A stretch of 64,000 nucleotides of DNA, from assembly GCF_013366375.1 (NCBI RefSeq), contig NZ_JABWMJ010000003.1:248001-312000 (forward strand), given 5' to 3'. Of this stretch, positions 9,224-18,841 are shown in pieces. Positions within the stretch are counted from its first letter, which is position 1; the number at the start of each line of letters is the position of its first letter. The notes beneath the pieces were generated by a model. That model was not told the DNA's origin, ran no database searches, and was given only the letters and a program-made list of their open reading frames with translations. The position numbers and the translations under genes are program-made. Origin of the DNA: Rhizobacter koreensis. Lineage in GTDB: Bacteria; Pseudomonadota; Gammaproteobacteria; Burkholderiales; Burkholderiaceae_C.

Positions 9224-9531
9224 GCTCGAAGAGGTCCGCGAACGGTGCGGCGAGGGCGGCTGCCGGTCCGCGGCCAATCCGTCACGAGAGCAAAGTATGA
9301 GCCCAAACCGCAGGCCTCGACATGGCAGTGCATCACGCCCAGGCAAGCCTTCGCAGGGCCTCGCGCGCGGCCTCGGTGGTATAGGCGGGCAGCCCGTGCG
9401 CACGCGACTTGCCCGCGCGTGGGTGAGCGCGGTCCGGCCCTGGTGCGCCGGGGCTTCGATGTTGACGCCTCCATTAGAATCGTCGGTTGACCCCTTTTTG
9501 ACCTCCTGTCTTTTCAGTCCCGAGGATCTTC
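9224..9531. other. Intergenic region between DUF1631 gene and petA
   Basis: 308 bases with no supported gene. It must hold the divergent promoters of the DUF1631 gene and the pet operon. Near the petA end the DNA becomes AT-richer, with TTGACG at 9462, TAGAAT at 9475 and a TTGACC shortly after. No repeat or RNA gene was seen. Confidence 0.6.
9475..9480 (+). promoter_or_regulatory. Possible -10 element of the petABC operon
   Basis: TAGAAT lies 52 bases before the petA ATG. The same CATTAGAATCG/CACTAGAATTCG context occurs before tatA, suggesting a shared vegetative -10 form. No good -35 hexamer is at the standard distance. Confidence 0.35.
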
Positions 9532-10131
9532 ATGAGCGACCAGCAGATCGATGGCGGAAAGCGCACCTGGCTCATCGCGTCGAGTTGTGCCGGCGTCGTC
9601 GGTGCCGGCTTCGTCGCCGTCCCGTTCGTCAGCAGTTTCCAGCCCTCGGAGCGCGCGCGCGCCGCAGGCGCCCCGGTCGAGGCCGACATCAGTGCCCTCA
9701 AGCCCGGCGAGAAGATGACCGTCGAGTGGCGCGGCAACCCGGTGTGGATCATCCGCCGCACGCCCGAGCAGCTCGCTGCGCTGCCCAAGCTCGACGGCGA
9801 ACTCGCCGACCCGAAGTCGGAGCGCAACCCCGACGAACTGACGCCGGCGTACGCGCGCAACGAGAACCGCTCGATCAAGCCCGAGATCTTCGTCGCGGTC
9901 GGCATCTGCTCGCATCTCGGCTGCTCGCCGACCGACAAGTTCACCCCTGGCGCGCAGCCTTCGCTGCCGCCCGACTGGCCGGGCGGTTTCCTGTGCCCCT
10001 GCCACGGCTCGACCTTCGACATGGCCGGCCGCGTCTACAAGAACAAGCCGGCGCCCGACAACCTGCGCGTGCCGCCGCATCGCTACGCCAGCGACACCCG
10101 GCTGGTGATCGGCGAAGACACCAAGGCGTGA
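9532..10131 (+). CDS. petA: Ubiquinol-cytochrome c reductase, Rieske iron-sulfur subunit
   Basis: Carries electrons from ubiquinol to cytochrome c1 in the bc1 complex, on the periplasmic side of the inner membrane. The 199-residue protein has an N-terminal anchor (about 13-33) preceded by GGKRTW, a single-arginine variant of a Tat-type region. The cluster ligands are in CSHLGC (C126, H128) and CPCHGS (C155, H158), with C131 and C157 placed to form the stabilising disulfide. Length and motif spacing are normal. It is the first gene of petABC. Confidence 0.96.
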   Translation: MSDQQIDGGKRTWLIASSCAGVVGAGFVAVPFVSSFQPSERARAAGAPVEADISALKPGEKMTVEWRGNPVWIIRRTPEQLAALPKLDGELADPKSERNPDELTPAYARNENRSIKPEIFVAVGICSHLGCSPTDKFTPGAQPSLPPDWPGGFLCPCHGSTFDMAGRVYKNKPAPDNLRVPPHRYASDTRLVIGEDTKA

Positions 10132-10160
10132 GCCGATGACGGCACCTGGAGATACGACGA

Positions 10161-11618
10161 ATGGCTGAGTTCCAGAACGTTCCCGCGAACGCCCCGGTCG
10201 GCACCAAGCTGCTGAACTGGGTCGACAACCGCTTCCCGCTGTCCAAGCTCTGGAACGAGCAGTGGGGCCAGTACTACGCCCCGAAGAACTTCAACGTCTG
10301 GTACATCTTCGGCTCGCTGGCGGCGCTGGTGCTCGTGATGCAGATCCTTACCGGGATCTTCCTCACCATGCACTACAAGCCCGACGCGGCGCTGGCGTTC
10401 GCATCGGTCGAATACATCATGCGCGACGTGCCGTGGGGCTGGCTCGTGCGCTACATGCACTCGACCGGCGCTTCGGCATTCTTCGTCGTGGTCTACCTGC
10501 ACATGTTCCGGGGGATGATCTACGGCAGCTACCGCAAGCCGCGCGAGCTGATCTGGATCTTCGGCTGCGCGATCTTCCTGGTGCTGATGGCCGAGGCGTT
10601 CATGGGCTACCTGCTGCCCTGGGGCCAGATGAGCTACTGGGGCGCCCAGGTCATCGTGAACCTGTTCGCCGCCGTGCCGTTCGTGGGCCCCGACCTTGCG
10701 CTGCTGATCCGCGGCGACTATGTCGTGGGTGACGCCACGCTCAACCGCTTCTTCAGCTTCCATGTCATCGCGGTGCCGCTGGTGCTGCTCGGCCTCGTCG
10801 CCGCGCACCTGATCGCGCTGCACGAAGTCGGCTCGAACAACCCCGACGGCGTCGAAGTGAAGGACTATCGCGGTCCCGACGGCAAGCCGCTCGACGCGAT
10901 CCCGTCGCACCCGTACTACACGGTGCACGACATCTTCGGCGTCACGGTGTTCCTGTTCCTGTTCAGCGCAGTCGTGTTCTTCATGCCCGAGATGGGCGGC
11001 TACTTCCTCGAGTTCAACAACTACATCGAGGCCAACCCGCTGAAGACGCCGGCGCACATCGCCCCGGTCTGGTACTTCACGCCGTTCTATTCGATGCTGC
11101 GTGCGACCACCGACGTGCTGATGGGCGTGATCTCGCTCATCGTCGTGCTCGGCGCCGTCATGGCGATCCTGCGCGGCGGCTTCTCGGCGCGCATGAAGAT
11201 CGTGATCGCCGTCGTCGCCGCCGTGTGCGTCTGGCTGTTCGGCGGCATCAAGGCGCTGCTGCTGGCGCTCGGCATGTCGGGCGTGCCGACCTGGCTGAGC
11301 GGCTGGGACGCCAAGTTCTGGGGCGTCGTCGTGATGGGTGGCGCGGTCATCATCCTGTTCTTCCTGCCCTGGCTCGACCGCAGCCCGGTGCGCTCGATCC
11401 GCTACCGGCCGGGCTGGCACAAGTGGGTGTACGGGGTCTTCGTGTTCTTCTTCCTCGTGCTCGGCTATTTGGGTGCGCAACCGCCGTCGGCCCCTGCCAA
11501 CCTGGTCTCGCAGATCGGTACCTTCGTCTACTTCGGCTTCTTCCTGCTGATGCCGTGGTGGAGCCGCCTCGGCACCTTCAAGCCGGTGCCGACGCGCGTC
11601 ACCTATTCCGGCCACTGA
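10161..11618 (+). CDS. petB: Ubiquinol-cytochrome c reductase, cytochrome b subunit
   Basis: Quinol-oxidising core of bc1. The 485-residue protein has multiple membrane spans. Haem-ligand histidines are spaced as expected on two helices (HSTGASAFFVVVYLH and HVIAVPLVLLGLVAAH). The Qo-site tetrapeptide is PVWY rather than PEWY, a variant I recall from beta- and gammaproteobacteria. The protein is longer than mitochondrial cytochrome b, with extra C-terminal spans after about residue 400. It follows petA by 29 bases and precedes petC by 22. Confidence 0.96.
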   Translation: MAEFQNVPANAPVGTKLLNWVDNRFPLSKLWNEQWGQYYAPKNFNVWYIFGSLAALVLVMQILTGIFLTMHYKPDAALAFASVEYIMRDVPWGWLVRYMHSTGASAFFVVVYLHMFRGMIYGSYRKPRELIWIFGCAIFLVLMAEAFMGYLLPWGQMSYWGAQVIVNLFAAVPFVGPDLALLIRGDYVVGDATLNRFFSFHVIAVPLVLLGLVAAHLIALHEVGSNNPDGVEVKDYRGPDGKPLDAIPSHPYYTVHDIFGVTVFLFLFSAVVFFMPEMGGYFLEFNNYIEANPLKTPAHIAPVWYFTPFYSMLRATTDVLMGVISLIVVLGAVMAILRGGFSARMKIVIAVVAAVCVWLFGGIKALLLALGMSGVPTWLSGWDAKFWGVVVMGGAVIILFFLPWLDRSPVRSIRYRPGWHKWVYGVFVFFFLVLGYLGAQPPSAPANLVSQIGTFVYFGFFLLMPWWSRLGTFKPVPTRVTYSGH

Positions 11619-11640
11619 TCGGACCGCACGAGCCCGCACG

Positions 11641-12414
11641 ATGAAAAAACTGCTCCTCTCCCTTCTGATGTCGCTCGGCCTCATCGCGGGCCCGGCAGCG
11701 GCCAGCGAAGGCGGCTATCCCTGGGACACCTTCCCGGTGTCCAAGCTCACCGACATGGCGGCGCTGCAGAACGGCGCGAAGATCTTCGTCAATTACTGCC
11801 TCAACTGCCACTCGGCGCAGTACATGCGGTTCAACCGCCTGCACGACATCGGCATCACCGACGACCAGATCAAGAACAACCTGCTGTTCGCGACCGACAA
11901 GGTCGGCGACACCATGAAAACGGCGCTCAACCCGCGCCAGGCCAAGGAATGGTTCGGCTCGCAGCCGCCCGACCTCTCGGTGATCGCACGCTCGCGCTCC
12001 GAGATCGGCAAGGGCACCGGCGCCGACTACCTGTTCACGCTCTGGCGTTCGTACTACCGCGACGACAGCAAGCCCACGGGCTGGAACAATCTCGTCTTCC
12101 CGGACATCGCGATGCCGCACGCGCTCTGGCAGTTGCAAGGCCAACGCACGGCGCGGTTCGTCGAGGAGAAGGACCCGCACGACGCGACCAAGACGGTTCA
12201 CAAGTTCGCCGGGTTCGAGACGATCACGCCGGGCGAGCTCACGCCGCTGCAGTACGACGAGACGATCGGCGACCTGGTCGCCTATCTGCAATGGATGGCT
12301 GAACCCGCGCAGGGCAAGCGCGTGCGCGTCGGCGTATGGGTGCTGATCTTCCTCGGCCTTCTGGTCATCTTCACCTGGCGGCTCAGCTCGTCCTACTGGA
12401 AGGACGTCAAGTAG
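11641..12414 (+). CDS. petC: Ubiquinol-cytochrome c reductase, cytochrome c1 subunit
   Basis: Accepts electrons from the Rieske protein and passes them to soluble cytochrome c. The 257-residue precursor has a Sec signal peptide (MKKLLLSLLMSLGLIAGPAAA). One CNLCH-type haem site is present (CLNCH, about 54-58). A single C-terminal membrane anchor (VGVWVLIFLGLLVIFTW) is followed by a short cytoplasmic tail. This is the classical c1 topology, and it closes the petABC operon. Confidence 0.95.
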   Translation: MKKLLLSLLMSLGLIAGPAAASEGGYPWDTFPVSKLTDMAALQNGAKIFVNYCLNCHSAQYMRFNRLHDIGITDDQIKNNLLFATDKVGDTMKTALNPRQAKEWFGSQPPDLSVIARSRSEIGKGTGADYLFTLWRSYYRDDSKPTGWNNLVFPDIAMPHALWQLQGQRTARFVEEKDPHDATKTVHKFAGFETITPGELTPLQYDETIGDLVAYLQWMAEPAQGKRVRVGVWVLIFLGLLVIFTWRLSSSYWKDVK

Positions 12415-12423
12415 CCCCGGCGT

Positions 12424-12484
12424 GGCCCGGCGCGCCGCCGGGCCAGCGCCCCCTGCCGGGCTGCGCTCCTCGCGGGCGCAGCCC
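12424..12484 (+). terminator. Two consecutive GC hairpins after petC
   Basis: Two perfect hairpins stand in the 106-base petC-sspA gap: 12424-12444 (9-bp stem, CGC loop) and 12458-12484 (9-bp stem GGGCTGCGC/GCGCAGCCC, 9-base loop). Neither has a clear T-run, so they may be transcript stabilisers or weak terminators rather than intrinsic terminators. Confidence 0.45.
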
Positions 12485-12520
12485 GCGCACGCTTTCTAAA
12501 TTCCCCTGGGAGTCCGCTCG

Positions 12521-13132
12521 ATGATGGTTCTTTATTCCGGGACGACGTGTCCCTATTCGCATCGCTGCCGCTTCGTGCTGTTCGAGAAGGGCATGGACTT
12601 CGAGATCCGCGACGTCGACCTGTTCGCCAAGCCCGAAGACATCGCGCTGATGAACCCGTACAACGAGGTGCCGATCCTCGTCGAGCGCGATCTCATCCTG
12701 TACGAGTCGCACATCATCAACGAGTACATCGACGAGCGCTTTCCCCACCCGCAGCTGATGCCCGGAGATCCGGTCGCGCGCGCGCGCGTTCGCCTGTTCC
12801 TGCTGAACTTCGAGAAGGAGCTGTTCGCGCACGTCAACGTGCTCGAGGGCCGCGGCATAAAGGGTACCGACAAGCAGCTCGAGAAGGCGCGTTCGCAGAT
12901 CCGCGACCGTCTCACCCAGCTCGCGCCGATCTTCCTGAAGAACAAGTACATGCTGGGCGACGACTTCTCGATGCTCGACGTCGCGATCGCGCCGCTGCTC
13001 TGGCGCCTCGACTACTACGGCATCGACATGTCGAAGAACGCGGTGCCGCTGCTCAAGTACGCCGAGCGCATCTTCTCGCGCCCGGCCTACATCGAAGCGC
13101 TCACCCCGTCCGAGAAGGTGATGCGCAAGTAA
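12521..13132 (+). CDS. sspA: Stringent starvation protein A (GST-fold RNA polymerase-associated)
   Basis: RNA-polymerase-binding regulator of stationary-phase and stress transcription. The 203-residue protein has a thioredoxin/GST N-terminal domain (LYSGTTCPYSHRCRFVL) and an all-alpha C-terminal half. The NEVPILVERDLILYES segment is typical of SspA. A GGGAG Shine-Dalgarno lies 7 bases before the ATG. It sits directly downstream of petABC and upstream of sspB, the standard betaproteobacterial order. Confidence 0.93.
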   Translation: MMVLYSGTTCPYSHRCRFVLFEKGMDFEIRDVDLFAKPEDIALMNPYNEVPILVERDLILYESHIINEYIDERFPHPQLMPGDPVARARVRLFLLNFEKELFAHVNVLEGRGIKGTDKQLEKARSQIRDRLTQLAPIFLKNKYMLGDDFSMLDVAIAPLLWRLDYYGIDMSKNAVPLLKYAERIFSRPAYIEALTPSEKVMRK

Positions 13133-13137
13133 GTCGC

Positions 13138-13659
13138 ATGGGATCGCTGCCCACCGCTCCCGTCAGCGCCGGCACGTCGACCCGGCCGTACCTGCTGCGC
13201 GCGCTGCACGACTGGTGCACCGACAACGGCTTCACGCCGTACATCGCGGTGTTCGTCGACGCATCCGTGCAGGTGCCGACGGAGTACGTCAAGAACAACG
13301 AGATCGTCCTCAACGTCGGCTTCGAGGCGACCAGTGCGCTCAAGCTCGGCAACGAATTCATCGAGTTCAAGGCGCGCTTCGGCGGCACCTCGCGCGAGAT
13401 CATCGTCCCGGTCGATCACGTGATCGCGATCTACGCGCGCGAGAACGGGCAGGGCATGGCGTTCCCGATGCCGACCGATGCCGGCGCAGCGCCGGCCGAC
13501 GGCGAAGCCGCTGCGCCGGCCAAGCCGGTCGCCCGCGGGCCGCGCCTCGCGCGCAGCGACGGCGAGGCGACCGCGCCGGAGGGCGATGCCGGCGGCGAGG
13601 ACGAGCCGCCGCCGGAGCCGCCGACCCCCGGCCGACCGGCGCTCAAGCGCGTCAAGTAG
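13138..13659 (+). CDS. sspB: ClpXP protease specificity-enhancing factor SspB
   Basis: Adaptor that delivers ssrA-tagged proteins to ClpXP. The 173-residue protein has the compact N-terminal substrate-binding domain (about 13-110), then a flexible Ala/Pro/Glu linker. It ends in RPALKRVK, which matches the C-terminal ClpX-binding tail of SspB. The ATG at 13138 is 5 bases after the sspA stop, so the two are cotranscribed. The linker is longer and more acidic than in enteric SspB. Confidence 0.92.
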   Translation: MGSLPTAPVSAGTSTRPYLLRALHDWCTDNGFTPYIAVFVDASVQVPTEYVKNNEIVLNVGFEATSALKLGNEFIEFKARFGGTSREIIVPVDHVIAIYARENGQGMAFPMPTDAGAAPADGEAAAPAKPVARGPRLARSDGEATAPEGDAGGEDEPPPEPPTPGRPALKRVK

Positions 13660-13662
13660 CGC

Positions 13663-13691
13663 CTGAAGGGCCGCGAGCCGGCCCCTATACT
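13663..13691 (+). promoter_or_regulatory. Predicted promoter of tRNA-Thr
   Basis: CTGAAG (13663-13668) and TATACT (13686-13691) separated by exactly 17 bases, with the tRNA beginning 22 bases after the -10. The region directly follows the sspB stop, so the tRNA has its own promoter. Confidence 0.55.
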
Positions 13692-13713
13692 GCCCGCGCG
13701 ACGCAGCGCACAT

Positions 13714-13789
13714 GCCGGCTTAGCTCAGTTGGTAGAGCACCCGCCTTGTAAGCGGAAGGTCTTCGGTTCGATTCCGAAAGCCGGCACCA
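13714..13789 (+). tRNA. tRNA-Thr (anticodon UGU)
   Basis: 76 bases fold into a full cloverleaf. The acceptor is GCCGGCT/AGCCGGC, the D arm GCTC/GAGC, the T arm TTCGG/CCGAA around TTCGATT, and the CCA end is encoded. The anticodon TGT is at 13747-13749 in loop CTTGTAA. The anticodon stem CCCGC/GCGGA has a C-A mismatch at its outermost pair (27-43). All other stems pair perfectly. It reads ACA and, by wobble, other threonine codons. Confidence 0.96.
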
Positions 13790-13921
13790 GGCGGATATCG
13801 ACAAGCATCGCCTCGCGGCTTCCGCTGCATCGGTCCGGACGCCAGGACGAAATGCGTGACGGGCCGGGAAGACTCGTGGCGCGACGCCGCGCCGCGTGAC
13901 GGGGGTCTCGGAGCGACCGGT

Positions 13922-14068
13922 TCAGCGCGTGGTCGAACCTGATGCCGATCTCGTTCGCGAGCCGCGCCGGCTCGCTCGCCGCTGGCGGGCGTCGCGACGT
14001 TCCCGTTGCCAGAGGTAGAGCACCCCGGCAAACGCCAGCAGCAGGCCCAGCATGATCCACATTTCCAT
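13922..14068 (-). CDS. Possible 48-residue membrane peptide
   Basis: A short reading frame encodes MEMWIMLGLLLAFAGVLYLW, then a very Arg-rich tail ending SGSTTR. This is one membrane helix followed by a positively charged cytoplasmic tail. It is below the size of the supplied reading frames. No clear Shine-Dalgarno is seen before the ATG at 14068; the in-frame ATG codons at residues 3 and 6 are alternatives. The region between tRNA-Thr and the next membrane protein has no better coding frame. Many bacteria encode such small membrane proteins, but without homologues this remains tentative. Confidence 0.4.
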   Translation of the reverse strand: MEMWIMLGLLLAFAGVLYLWQRERRDARQRRASRRGSRTRSASGSTTR

Positions 14069-14137
14069 GGCCGCGATGCTAGGAGACAAGCTCCGCCAGC
14101 CACTGCGCTGCGCGGGGATCCCGCGCGCTCCCTCGGG

Positions 14138-14662
14138 TTATCGCGCGGCGAGGGTCTTGGACCGTCCGGCGTCACGCGCGCCTGGCCGCGGCGTGCCCCC
14201 CGGTTGCGCCGGTTCCAGTCGATCGGCGAGCAGCGCCTCGAAGCCGTCCGCCCCGAGCTTTTCGAGTTGCAGCACGACGCGGCCCGCGGGCGCGCTGCCG
14301 CGCTGGAACGCGCCAAGGCGCGGTACGTCGGCGCGCTTGTAGACCAGCAAGCCGGCGCGGCTCAGCCCCGCCGCGCGGCGCCGAATATCGCGAAAGAGCT
14401 GCCGCCGCCGCCACCCGAACAGCAGCGTCAGCCCGCTGCCGACGGCGAACACGAGTGCGCCGATGGCTCCCGTCGTCAGCAGCACGTCGGCGTCGCCGAA
14501 CCAGGCACTCGCGAGCGCGGCGAGGAACCACGCCCCCGCGACGACCATCGAAGCGCCGGCGCTCCACGCCTGCCAGCGGCAGGCGAGCTCGAACTTGCGG
14601 CATTGCGCGTTCAGGGCCTGGAGCCGGGGCGGGTCGGCCGTCGGGTGGGGCGTCGTCGTCAT
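14138..14662 (-). CDS. Hypothetical two-span membrane protein
   Basis: A 174-residue protein of unknown function. It has a soluble N-terminal helix (RLQALNAQCRKFELACRW), two hydrophobic spans (about 40-60 and 66-87) separated by a short loop, then a basic segment and a soluble C-terminal domain of about 80 residues. The ATG at 14662 (MTTTPHPTADPP) was preferred to the longer frame from 14728, whose extension is Arg/Ala-rich. It lies on the same strand as purU, about 200 bases downstream. I do not recognise the family. Confidence 0.6.
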   Translation of the reverse strand: MTTTPHPTADPPRLQALNAQCRKFELACRWQAWSAGASMVVAGAWFLAALASAWFGDADVLLTTGAIGALVFAVGSGLTLLFGWRRRQLFRDIRRRAAGLSRAGLLVYKRADVPRLGAFQRGSAPAGRVVLQLEKLGADGFEALLADRLEPAQPGGTPRPGARDAGRSKTLAAR

Positions 14663-14871
14663 CGGGACGCGGGTCGCACAAGGGCGGGCTGCAATCGGAA
14701 GCCTTGCGCGAAGCAGGTTCCGCGCCACACGCAGCCCCTCAGAGGAAGCGAGCGCGTCAGCGACGTCGAAAGCCGGCTCCGGTGCGGCGACCTGTCAAAC
14801 GCACCGACAGACCCGACGGCGGCGGTGCCGCGTGCCGGGCCCGCCGAGCTCGGACGCCGACGCAGGGGCGT

Positions 14872-15759
14872 CTACTCGAAGACCACCGTCCGGATGCCGT
14901 TCATCAGCACGCGGTGCTCGGCGTGCCAGCGCACCGCACGGGCGAGGACCACGCATTCGACGTCGCGTCCGACCGCGGCGCAGTCCTCGGGCGTCATCGC
15001 GTGGTGAACGCGGGCGACGTCCTGCTCGATGATCGGCCCCTCGTCGAGCTCGGCGGTCACGTAGTGCGCCGTCGCGCCGATCAGCTTGACGCCGCGCTGA
15101 TGCGCCTGCTCGTAGGGGCGCGCGCCGCGGAAGCTCGGCAGGAAGCTGTGGTGGATGTTGATCGCGCGGCCGCGCAGATAGCCGCAGAACTCGGGGCTCA
15201 GGATCTGCATGTAGCGCGCGAGCACGACGAAGTCGACCCGCTCGGCCTCGATCAGCTGCTGGATCTGCAGCTCCTGCGCGCGCTTGGCCTCGGCCGACGC
15301 GCCCGCGGCGAGCGGGAGGTGATGGAACGGCAGACCGAAGCCCTTCGCCAGGCCTTCGAAGTCGGGGTGGTTCGAAACCACGCCGCAGATGTCGACCTTG
15401 AGCTGACCCGAGTGCCAGCGGAACAGCAGGTCGTTGAGGCAGTGGCCGTGCTTGCTGACCAGCAGGATCACGCGCGGGCGCACCGCGACGGCATGGACCT
15501 GCGCGTTCATGCGGAAGCGCTCTCGTACCCCCGCGAACAGCGCCTCGAGCTCGGCGACCGAGCGCAGGTAGGGCGGCGTGTCGAAGTGCACCCGCATGAA
15601 GAAGAGGCCGGTGCTGCGCTCCGTCGAGACGTCGCCGAACTGCTGTGAATCGACGATGTTGCAGCCTGCGGCCGCAAGCACACCCGACACCGCGTGGACG
15701 ATGCCTGGCGTGTCGGCGCACGACAGGGTGAGGATGAATTCGTTGTCTCGAATGGTCAC
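14872..15759 (-). CDS. purU: Formyltetrahydrofolate deformylase
   Basis: Hydrolyses 10-formyl-tetrahydrofolate to tetrahydrofolate and formate, balancing one-carbon pools and feeding formate to PurT. The 295-residue protein has an N-terminal ACT domain (about 8-85, starting FILTLSCADTPGIVHAVSG). A formyltransferase domain follows, with the conserved NIHHSFLPSF segment and HYVTAELDEGPII. Length and domain order match PurU. The gene is monocistronic in appearance. Confidence 0.95.
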   Translation of the reverse strand: MTIRDNEFILTLSCADTPGIVHAVSGVLAAAGCNIVDSQQFGDVSTERSTGLFFMRVHFDTPPYLRSVAELEALFAGVRERFRMNAQVHAVAVRPRVILLVSKHGHCLNDLLFRWHSGQLKVDICGVVSNHPDFEGLAKGFGLPFHHLPLAAGASAEAKRAQELQIQQLIEAERVDFVVLARYMQILSPEFCGYLRGRAINIHHSFLPSFRGARPYEQAHQRGVKLIGATAHYVTAELDEGPIIEQDVARVHHAMTPEDCAAVGRDVECVVLARAVRWHAEHRVLMNGIRTVVFE

Positions 15760-15914
15760 GGGATCGTCAGGAGAGGTGTGCGGAAGATCGCGCCGGGAGC
15801 GTGCGACCTGAGCGTTCCGCCGTCGAGCCCGCCAGAGCCCACTGCAACGAGCCCGCGCCAGCGTGCCGCCGTCCGGCGAACCGTCGATTGTGCGCGGCGT
15901 GTCGACTCTGCCAT

Positions 15915-15931
15915 GCGGGCGCAGCCCGCGC
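15915..15931. repeat. 17-base palindromic sequence, also present at 12472-12488
   Basis: GCGGGCGCAGCCCGCGC occurs identically in two intergenic regions (15915-15931, upstream of purU; 12472-12488, before sspA). It forms a GCGGG/CCCGC hairpin with a CGCAG loop. With only two copies in a GC-rich window it could be a REP-like element or coincidence. Confidence 0.3.
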
Positions 15932-16006
15932 CCGCGTGCGGTCCGCCGCGCTTTCGGCGTTCGGCGACGTGCGACGTTCGCCCTGCGGGGCGCGAACCCG
16001 CGGAAC

Positions 16007-17302
16007 CTAGAACGAAACCGGCGTGCGGACCGTGAGCGTGAGGTCGGGCGTGTCGCGGGTCAGGCCCGCGCCCAGCGAGACATTGAGCGTGCGCTTCTCG
16101 CCCAGGCGATACGAGTAGCCGAGCAGCAGGGTGCCGAGCTGGATGCGCACCGATTCTTCCGGCGTGCTGCCGTTGATCTTGGTGCGGCCCACCGACGCGT
16201 GGTCGTAGCCGATGCTGAACGAAGACTTCTCGTTGAGCCCGAGGCCCATGCCGAAGTTGAAGCCCCAGATTCCGCCCGGAGCGACCTTGCCGATCACCTC
16301 CGGCCCCTCACTGGTGTTGCGCACGATGTTGTTGCGCGCGAACGTGTGCAGATAACTCACGGTACCGAAGAACACCGCCGGATCGGACGGGAAGAGCGCC
16401 GTCATCGCGCCCTGCAGGCCGTGGAAACCCGACCCGGTCGGCAGCTCGGTCTGGATGCCGTCGCTGCGGAAGCCTTGCACCCCGCGCGACGTGCGCACCT
16501 CGAACGGATCCTTGCCGGTGCGCGACTTGTAGCGGAGGCTTCCGATGTAGTACGGCCGATCCATGCCGCCGTCGTTGAGCTGGTAGCGCGCGGTGACCTC
16601 GACGTCGCCGATGCCCTTGCCGTTGGTGTCGAACGCGCCCGCCGTCGCATCGCCCTGGAGGATCTCGCGGCCGACGTTCGCGTCGGCCCGATAGACGTAC
16701 GGCAGCTTGGCCTCGACCTCCAGCCGGTTGGTGATGCCGAAGCGGCCGGTGAGCGCCGCCGTGACGGTGTTGCGACGCACCTCGCGGATGTCGATCAGCC
16801 CGACGAGGATCGCCGGGATGACTGTGTAGCCGACCAGCGCGACCCGGTTGCTCGACGAGTACGAGTACTGCACCGACGGCTCGAGCACGAACTTGCCGCG
16901 CGGCGTCAGCACGCCGGGCTGCTCGAAGATCGGCGCCACCTCGGGCCTGCGTGTCGACTCGTCCGGCGGCTGGCCCACCTGCGCCGGCGCGGCCGCGGCG
17001 GCAGGGCCTTGCGCCACCTGCGGCGGGGCCGGGTTCCCGCTGCCGCCCCGCTGGGCAGCGAGCGCCTCGCTGCCCAGCGCGCGTCGCATCTCGTTGATGC
17101 TGGTTTCCTGCTCGGCGAGCGCGCGCTTGAGCGCGTTCAGCTGCCGGGTCTGCTCGTCGATGCGCTGACGCAGCTCGCCCAGCCGCGCGGCGGCGGCCTC
17201 GGGGGTTTCGACGTTCTGCTGCGCAGAAGCAGCTGCGGTGAGCACGGCAAGGGTGGAACAGCCGATCGCGCGGGCCGTGCCGCGCCGGTTCTTCTGGATC
17301 AA
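16007..17302 (-). CDS. Outer-membrane beta-barrel with N-terminal coiled coil, FapF-like amyloid exporter candidate
   Basis: The 431-residue precursor begins at a TTG codon preceded by AGGAG at 6-base spacing. This start gives a clean Sec signal (basic KNRR, hydrophobic core, cleavage near ASA-QQ at 26-28). A heptad-like coiled coil follows at about 35-77 (RLGELRQRIDEQTRQLNALK), then an Ala/Pro/Gln linker to about 120. A beta-rich domain of about 300 residues ends in a terminal phenylalanine, as outer-membrane barrels do. This is the architecture of FapF, the pore exporting Pseudomonas functional amyloid, and of the phenol MetA-like porin family. It is divergent from a sigma-54 activator and near a C39-like protease and secreted repeat proteins, which supports an export role. 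It could also be an ordinary transporter of the MetA type. Confidence 0.65.
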   Translation of the reverse strand: MIQKNRRGTARAIGCSTLAVLTAAASAQQNVETPEAAAARLGELRQRIDEQTRQLNALKRALAEQETSINEMRRALGSEALAAQRGGSGNPAPPQVAQGPAAAAAPAQVGQPPDESTRRPEVAPIFEQPGVLTPRGKFVLEPSVQYSYSSSNRVALVGYTVIPAILVGLIDIREVRRNTVTAALTGRFGITNRLEVEAKLPYVYRADANVGREILQGDATAGAFDTNGKGIGDVEVTARYQLNDGGMDRPYYIGSLRYKSRTGKDPFEVRTSRGVQGFRSDGIQTELPTGSGFHGLQGAMTALFPSDPAVFFGTVSYLHTFARNNIVRNTSEGPEVIGKVAPGGIWGFNFGMGLGLNEKSSFSIGYDHASVGRTKINGSTPEESVRIQLGTLLLGYSYRLGEKRTLNVSLGAGLTRDTPDLTLTVRTPVSF

Positions 17303-17376
17303 GCGAGTCTCCTGGTCGACGGCCCCGATCACACCCGCAGCGCGCATTGCCGGCAAGGCATTCCAAAGCAACAGGT

Positions 17377-17402
17377 TGTGACGTCCCCATTCGGTGTGAC
17401 GT
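17377..17402. promoter_or_regulatory. Direct repeat TGTGACGT x2 in the divergent regulator/barrel promoter region
   Basis: TGTGACGT occurs at 17377-17384 and 17395-17402, 18 bases apart, between the divergent FapF-like and activator genes. The spacing is close to two helical turns, so this is a possible binding site for a dimeric regulator. No sigma-54 promoter with GG-N10-GC spacing was found on either strand here. Confidence 0.35.
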
Positions 17403-17494
17403 GCTTCACGCTTTGCTCGCGTATGTTCGACGTACCGTTGCAGGCCTGTGTCGCCGCCGCATCCGCACGACGCGCGACAGGGCAGGGAGATCCC

Positions 17495-18837
<1,343 letters not shown>

Positions 18838-18841
<4 letters not shown>

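Noticed and set aside
6854..9490. 878-codon + strand frame opposite the DUF1631 gene
   Set aside because: Its translation is low-complexity His/Arg/Val-rich shadow sequence. The minus strand encodes a recognisable family.
13725..14060. 111-codon minus strand frame
   Set aside because: It runs through the tRNA-Thr gene and has no ribosome site or family-like sequence.
15863..17494. Long N-terminal extension of the sigma-54 activator
   Set aside because: The extension is antisense to the barrel gene and Arg-rich. The GTG at 17495 has a good Shine-Dalgarno and fits the domain boundary.
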